7,677 nt of DNA from Comamonas sp. lk (GTDB taxonomy: Bacteria > Pseudomonadota > Gammaproteobacteria > Burkholderiales > Burkholderiaceae_C), in assembly GCA_945898105.1 (NCBI GenBank), contig CAMDHL010000094.1:1-7677 (forward strand). Reading direction: 5' to 3'. Below the pieces are notes generated by a model that worked only from the letters and a program-made list of their open reading frames with translations, had not been told where the DNA came from and did no database searches. Positions 5,043 to 7,677 of the stretch are shown here, one piece after another. The first letter of the stretch is position 1. Each line of letters opens with the position of its first letter. A program made the position numbers and the translations under genes.

Positions 5043-6763
5043 ACGATATCCGCCGCACTATTTTGTGGGTGATTTTTGGCTTTTCCATGGTGTTGCTGTG
5101 GGACAAATGGCAAATTCACAACGGGAATAAGCCGACTTTTTTCCCCGGTCCGCCTATGGAAGTCAGCGCCGCCGCCCCTGGCGCTGCCAAAGCTGCCGCC
5201 TCTGATGCCAGCGTGCCCGGCTCAGCGCCAGTGGCTGCAGCACCGGCAACGGCTAATGCAGTACCTGCTGCGGAATCCGGCGCGGCTGCCCGCGGTGAGC
5301 GCATCCGCGTGAAGACTGATGTTCTGTCCCTCGAGTTTGACACCTTGGGCGGAACCTTGGTGGGGTCAGAATTTCCAAAATACGGCGAATACGACGACAA
5401 GAACAAACCTGTAAGACTGCTTGATGACAGCAAAGAGCGCATCTATCTGGCCCAGTCTGGCGTGGTCGCGGGCGCGGTGCCGGGCAATTTCCCGACCCAC
5501 AAAACGCCTATGGCTTTTTCCGGCGCAACGGAACTCAAAGACGGGCAAGACAGTTTGCAGCTAAGCTTCAGTTCGCCCGATGTTGGCGGTATCAGCGTCG
5601 TCAAAACCTATACCCTGCAAAGGGGCTCGTACGCCATTGGCGTGAGCCACGCCCTGAGCAACCATTCGCCAGCACCAATCGCGCCGCAGCTGTATTTGCA
5701 ACTGCTGCGTGATGGTAATAAGCCGGCTGGTGAGTCTGCTTTCTATTCCACTTTCACCGGTCCTGCGGTCTATACCGAAGCTAAGAAGTACCAGAAGGTG
5801 GAATTTGCCGACATCAAAAAGAAAAATGCAGAGTACGAAAAGCAGGCTAGCAATGGCTATATCGCTATGGTGCAGCATTACTTTGCCAGCGCCTGGATAC
5901 TGCCCGATGGTGTGAGCCGCAGTATTTCGCTTGACGGCGTGGACACGCCCGGGACGTTGGCCGACTGCTGCTACCGCGCGGCCATGGTCGCGCCCGTCGA
6001 GGCGATTGCTCCGGGCACCAGCCGCAGCGTCGAGGCCACGTTGTTCGTCGGCCCGCAAGAAGAAAAAATGCTCGAGGCACTAGCGCCTGGCCTGGAGCTG
6101 CTCAAAGACTATGGCTGGCTCACCATCCTGGCCAAGCCCTTGTACTGGTTGCTAGACCGTTTGCACAGCGTGATCCAAAACTGGGGCTGGGCCATTGTTG
6201 CCTTGGTATTGTTGTTAAAAATCGCGTTCTATTGGCTCAATGCCAAGGCCTACGAGAGCATGGCCAAGATGAAGGCGATCAACCCCAAGATCATGGATAT
6301 GCGGGAGCGCCTCAAAGACAACCCGCAGCAAATGCAGCAGGAAATGATGCGCATTTACCGCGAAGAAAAGGTCAACCCCATGGGCGGCTGCTTCCCCATC
6401 ATGGTGCAGATTCCGGTGTTCATCGCGCTGTACTGGGTGCTGCTGTCCACGGTGGAAATGCGCAGCGCGCCCTGGATGTTATGGATCCATGATTTATCCG
6501 CGCCGGACCCGTATTTCATCCTGCCAGTAATCATGACTTTGACCACGCTCCTGCAAACCGCACTGAACCCAGCGCCGCCCGACCCGATGCAAGCCAAACT
6601 GATGTGGTTTATGCCGCTGGTCTTTAGCGTGATGTTTTTCTTCTTCCCCTCAGGGCTGGTGGTCTATTGGATTACCAACAATATTTTGTCGATTGCGCAG
6701 CAGTGGATTATCAATACCCGCATGGGTGTGCCGCCGCAGTTCAACTTGCCCTCGTTCAAATAA
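5039..6763 (+). CDS. yidC: Membrane protein insertase YidC
   Basis: Inner-membrane insertase/chaperone of the YidC/Oxa1/Alb3 family, working alone or with SecYEG. The product is 574 aa (E. coli 548). TM1 spans about 6-22 (TILWVIFGFSMVLLW). An Ala/Pro-rich periplasmic linker follows (about 42-86), then the periplasmic beta domain (about 88-340). The conserved insertase core has TM2 at about 383-400, a cytoplasmic hairpin AKAYESMAKMKAINPKIMD with REEKVNPMGGC (441-451), TM3 at about 453-471, and two further TMs at about 491-508 and 523-543 followed by a last one to about 557. The hydrophilic-groove Arg of E. coli (Arg366) is replaced by Lys394, as I recall for other betaproteobacteria. The ATG overlaps the yidD stop; no strong Shine-Dalgarno sequence is seen. 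A terminator-like hairpin follows the gene. Confidence 0.98.
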   Translation: MNDIRRTILWVIFGFSMVLLWDKWQIHNGNKPTFFPGPPMEVSAAAPGAAKAAASDASVPGSAPVAAAPATANAVPAAESGAAARGERIRVKTDVLSLEFDTLGGTLVGSEFPKYGEYDDKNKPVRLLDDSKERIYLAQSGVVAGAVPGNFPTHKTPMAFSGATELKDGQDSLQLSFSSPDVGGISVVKTYTLQRGSYAIGVSHALSNHSPAPIAPQLYLQLLRDGNKPAGESAFYSTFTGPAVYTEAKKYQKVEFADIKKKNAEYEKQASNGYIAMVQHYFASAWILPDGVSRSISLDGVDTPGTLADCCYRAAMVAPVEAIAPGTSRSVEATLFVGPQEEKMLEALAPGLELLKDYGWLTILAKPLYWLLDRLHSVIQNWGWAIVALVLLLKIAFYWLNAKAYESMAKMKAINPKIMDMRERLKDNPQQMQQEMMRIYREEKVNPMGGCFPIMVQIPVFIALYWVLLSTVEMRSAPWMLWIHDLSAPDPYFILPVIMTLTTLLQTALNPAPPDPMQAKLMWFMPLVFSVMFFFFPSGLVVYWITNNILSIAQQWIINTRMGVPPQFNLPSFK

Positions 6764-6787
6764 GCGGCTCGCTACCGCCCTCTATCC

Positions 6788-6821
6788 AACAAGGCCGCGT
6801 AAGCAGCCTTGCTTGTTTTTT
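6788..6821 (+). terminator. Rho-independent-type terminator after yidC
   Basis: CAAGGC (6790-6795) pairs with GCCTTG (6806-6811) around a 10-nt loop, and T6 ends at 6821. Because CTTG is repeated, AACAAG (6788-6793) can pair alternatively with CTTGTT (6812-6817), bringing the stem closer to the T-run. It begins 25 nt after the yidC stop and points with the operon, so it likely ends rpmH-rnpA-yidD-yidC transcription. The stem is modest, so termination may be partial. Confidence 0.6.
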
Positions 6822-6840
6822 AAACGCAACGCATGTACCA

Positions 6841-6857
6841 CCGCGCCAGGCGCGCGG
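6841..6857. repeat. GC-rich 6-bp hairpin upstream of mnmE
   Basis: CCGCGC (6841-6846) and GCGCGG (6852-6857) are perfect complements around CAGGC. It lies between the yidC terminator and the mnmE start, directly before GATAAT (6857-6862). No T-run follows. It could be a leader structure or a chance GC-rich repeat. Confidence 0.35.
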
Positions 6858-6889
6858 ATAATGGGCGCGTCCGCAAAAAGCCCCGATCC

Positions 6890-7677
6890 ATGCTCGCCCG
6901 CCACCACGACCCGATTTTGGCCATCGCCACCGCACCTGGCCGCGCCTCGGTGGGTATCGTGCGCGTCAGCGGCAAAGACTTGCGCCCGCTGCTCAAAGCC
7001 TGGTTCGGGCACAGCCTGGAAGCGCGCCACGCGCACTACCTGCCCTTCAATGACGCCCAGGGCGGCCCCATAGACCACGGTCTGGCCCTGTACTTCCCGG
7101 CACCGCATTCTTTTACCGGCGAGGATGTACTGGAGCTGCAAGCCCATGGCGGGCCAGTGGTGCTGCAACTGCTGCTGGCGCGCTGCCTGGAGCTGGCGAG
7201 AGAAAACGACGAAAACGGCCAAGCCTGCCTGCCAGGGCTGCGCCTGGCACAGGCGGGAGAATTTAGCGAGCGGGCTTTCCTTAACGACAAGATCGACCTG
7301 GTACAGGCTGAAGCGATTGCCGACCTGATAGACGCCAGCACCGAGGCCGCAGCGCGCAGTGCGGTGCGCTCGTTAGCGGGGGATTTTTCGCGCGACGTGG
7401 ACCAACTGCGCGATGGCTTGGTACGCCTGCGCCTATTGGTCGAGGCGACGCTAGATTTCCCAGAAGAGGAAATAGATTTTTTACGCAAGGCGGACGCGCA
7501 GGGGCAACTCGATGGCCTGCATGCCGCACTGGCCAAGGTGCTGGGCGCTGCGCGCCAGGGCGCTCTGCTGCGGGATGGCATTCGCGTAGTAATCGCCGGG
7601 CAGCCCAATGCCGGGAAATCTTCGCTGCTGAATGCTTTAGCCGGTGCCGAGCTGGCCATCGTGACACCGATTGCCGG
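6890..7677 (+). CDS. mnmE: tRNA uridine-5-carboxymethylaminomethyl(34) synthesis GTPase MnmE, N-terminal 262 codons (3' end outside window)
   Basis: With MnmG, this GTPase makes the cmnm5/nm5 modification at wobble U34 of certain tRNAs, using a folate-derived one-carbon unit and FAD. The N-terminal folate-binding domain is recognisable: [20 protein letters not shown] (9-28), [16 protein letters not shown] (73-88) and [20 protein letters not shown] (122-141). It continues with [13 protein letters not shown] (146-158) and helical-domain [11 protein letters not shown] (188-198). The G1 P-loop GQPNAGKSS lies at 237-245 and the sequence ends in the G2 region (AIVTPIA). About 190 residues, including the rest of the G domain and the C-terminal catalytic Cys motif, are expected beyond the edge. 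The ATG at 6890 is the only in-frame start in the gap; another ATG at 6861 is out of frame. An extra polar stretch near 101-112 is absent from E. coli MnmE. Confidence 0.97.
   Translation, partial: MLARHHDPILAIATAPGRASVGIVRVSGKDLRPLLKAWFGHSLEARHAHYLPFNDAQGGPIDHGLALYFPAPHSFTGEDVLELQAHGGPVVLQLLLARCLELARENDENGQACLPGLRLAQAGEFSERAFLNDKIDLVQAEAIADLIDASTEAAARSAVRSLAGDFSRDVDQLRDGLVRLRLLVEATLDFPEEEIDFLRKADAQGQLDGLHAALAKVLGAARQGALLRDGIRVVIAGQPNAGKSSLLNALAGAELAIVTPIA

Noticed and set aside
6834..6862. Possible mnmE promoter with GATAAT at 6857-6862
   Set aside because: The -10 is good (5/6), but at 17 bp the -35 would be TGTACC, and other spacings are no better. There is no TGN extension, so support is too weak to annotate.

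Overview
The window is a classic chromosomal-origin neighbourhood of a betaproteobacterium. Gene order is gyrB(partial)-dnaN-dnaA on the minus strand, then a gene-free origin region, then rpmH-rnpA-yidD-yidC-mnmE(partial) on the plus strand. The protein sequences point to Burkholderiales, most likely Comamonadaceae (Rhodoferax/Polaromonas/Acidovorax-like). The clues are the GyrB stretch [14 protein letters not shown] behind a polar N-terminal extension, the 44-residue bL34, and a YidC with Lys in place of the TM2 Arg and the run KIAFYWLNAKAYESMAKMK. The family-level assignment is inference from remembered relatives, not from a search.

Left arm (1-3851, minus strand): dnaA (469 aa), dnaN (368 aa) and the first 362 codons of gyrB run in that transcription order. 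The first two gaps are 109 and 139 bp. A perfect 11-bp hairpin sits in the dnaN-gyrB gap, but its only T-run is on the plus-strand side.

Centre (3852-4179, 328 bp without a gene): this is the probable oriC plus the divergent dnaA and rpmH control regions. It holds a perfect DnaA box, an 8/9 box only 14 bp from the dnaA start, a 13-bp perfect palindrome, and an exact match to the IHF consensus that bridges the palindrome and the perfect box. It also has an 8-bp inverted repeat, an AT-rich stretch suited to duplex unwinding, and a good extended -10 promoter for rpmH. A two-tier hairpin lies in the rpmH leader. There are no GATC sites in it.

Right arm (4180-7677, plus strand): rpmH (ribosomal protein bL34) and rnpA (RNase P protein) are 30 nt apart. 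rnpA/yidD and yidD/yidC overlap by ATGA. These genes couple ribosome and tRNA production to membrane-protein insertion. A Rho-independent-type terminator follows yidC, and mnmE (tRNA U34 modification GTPase) then starts and runs off the window.

All eight genes point away from the central region, so transcription is co-directional with forks leaving an origin there. I see no mobile element, CRISPR, tRNA or rRNA, and no novel gene system. The parts worth a second look are the compact oriC/dnaA control element, the rpmH leader structure, the odd hairpin polarity between dnaN and gyrB, and a few lineage-specific protein features.
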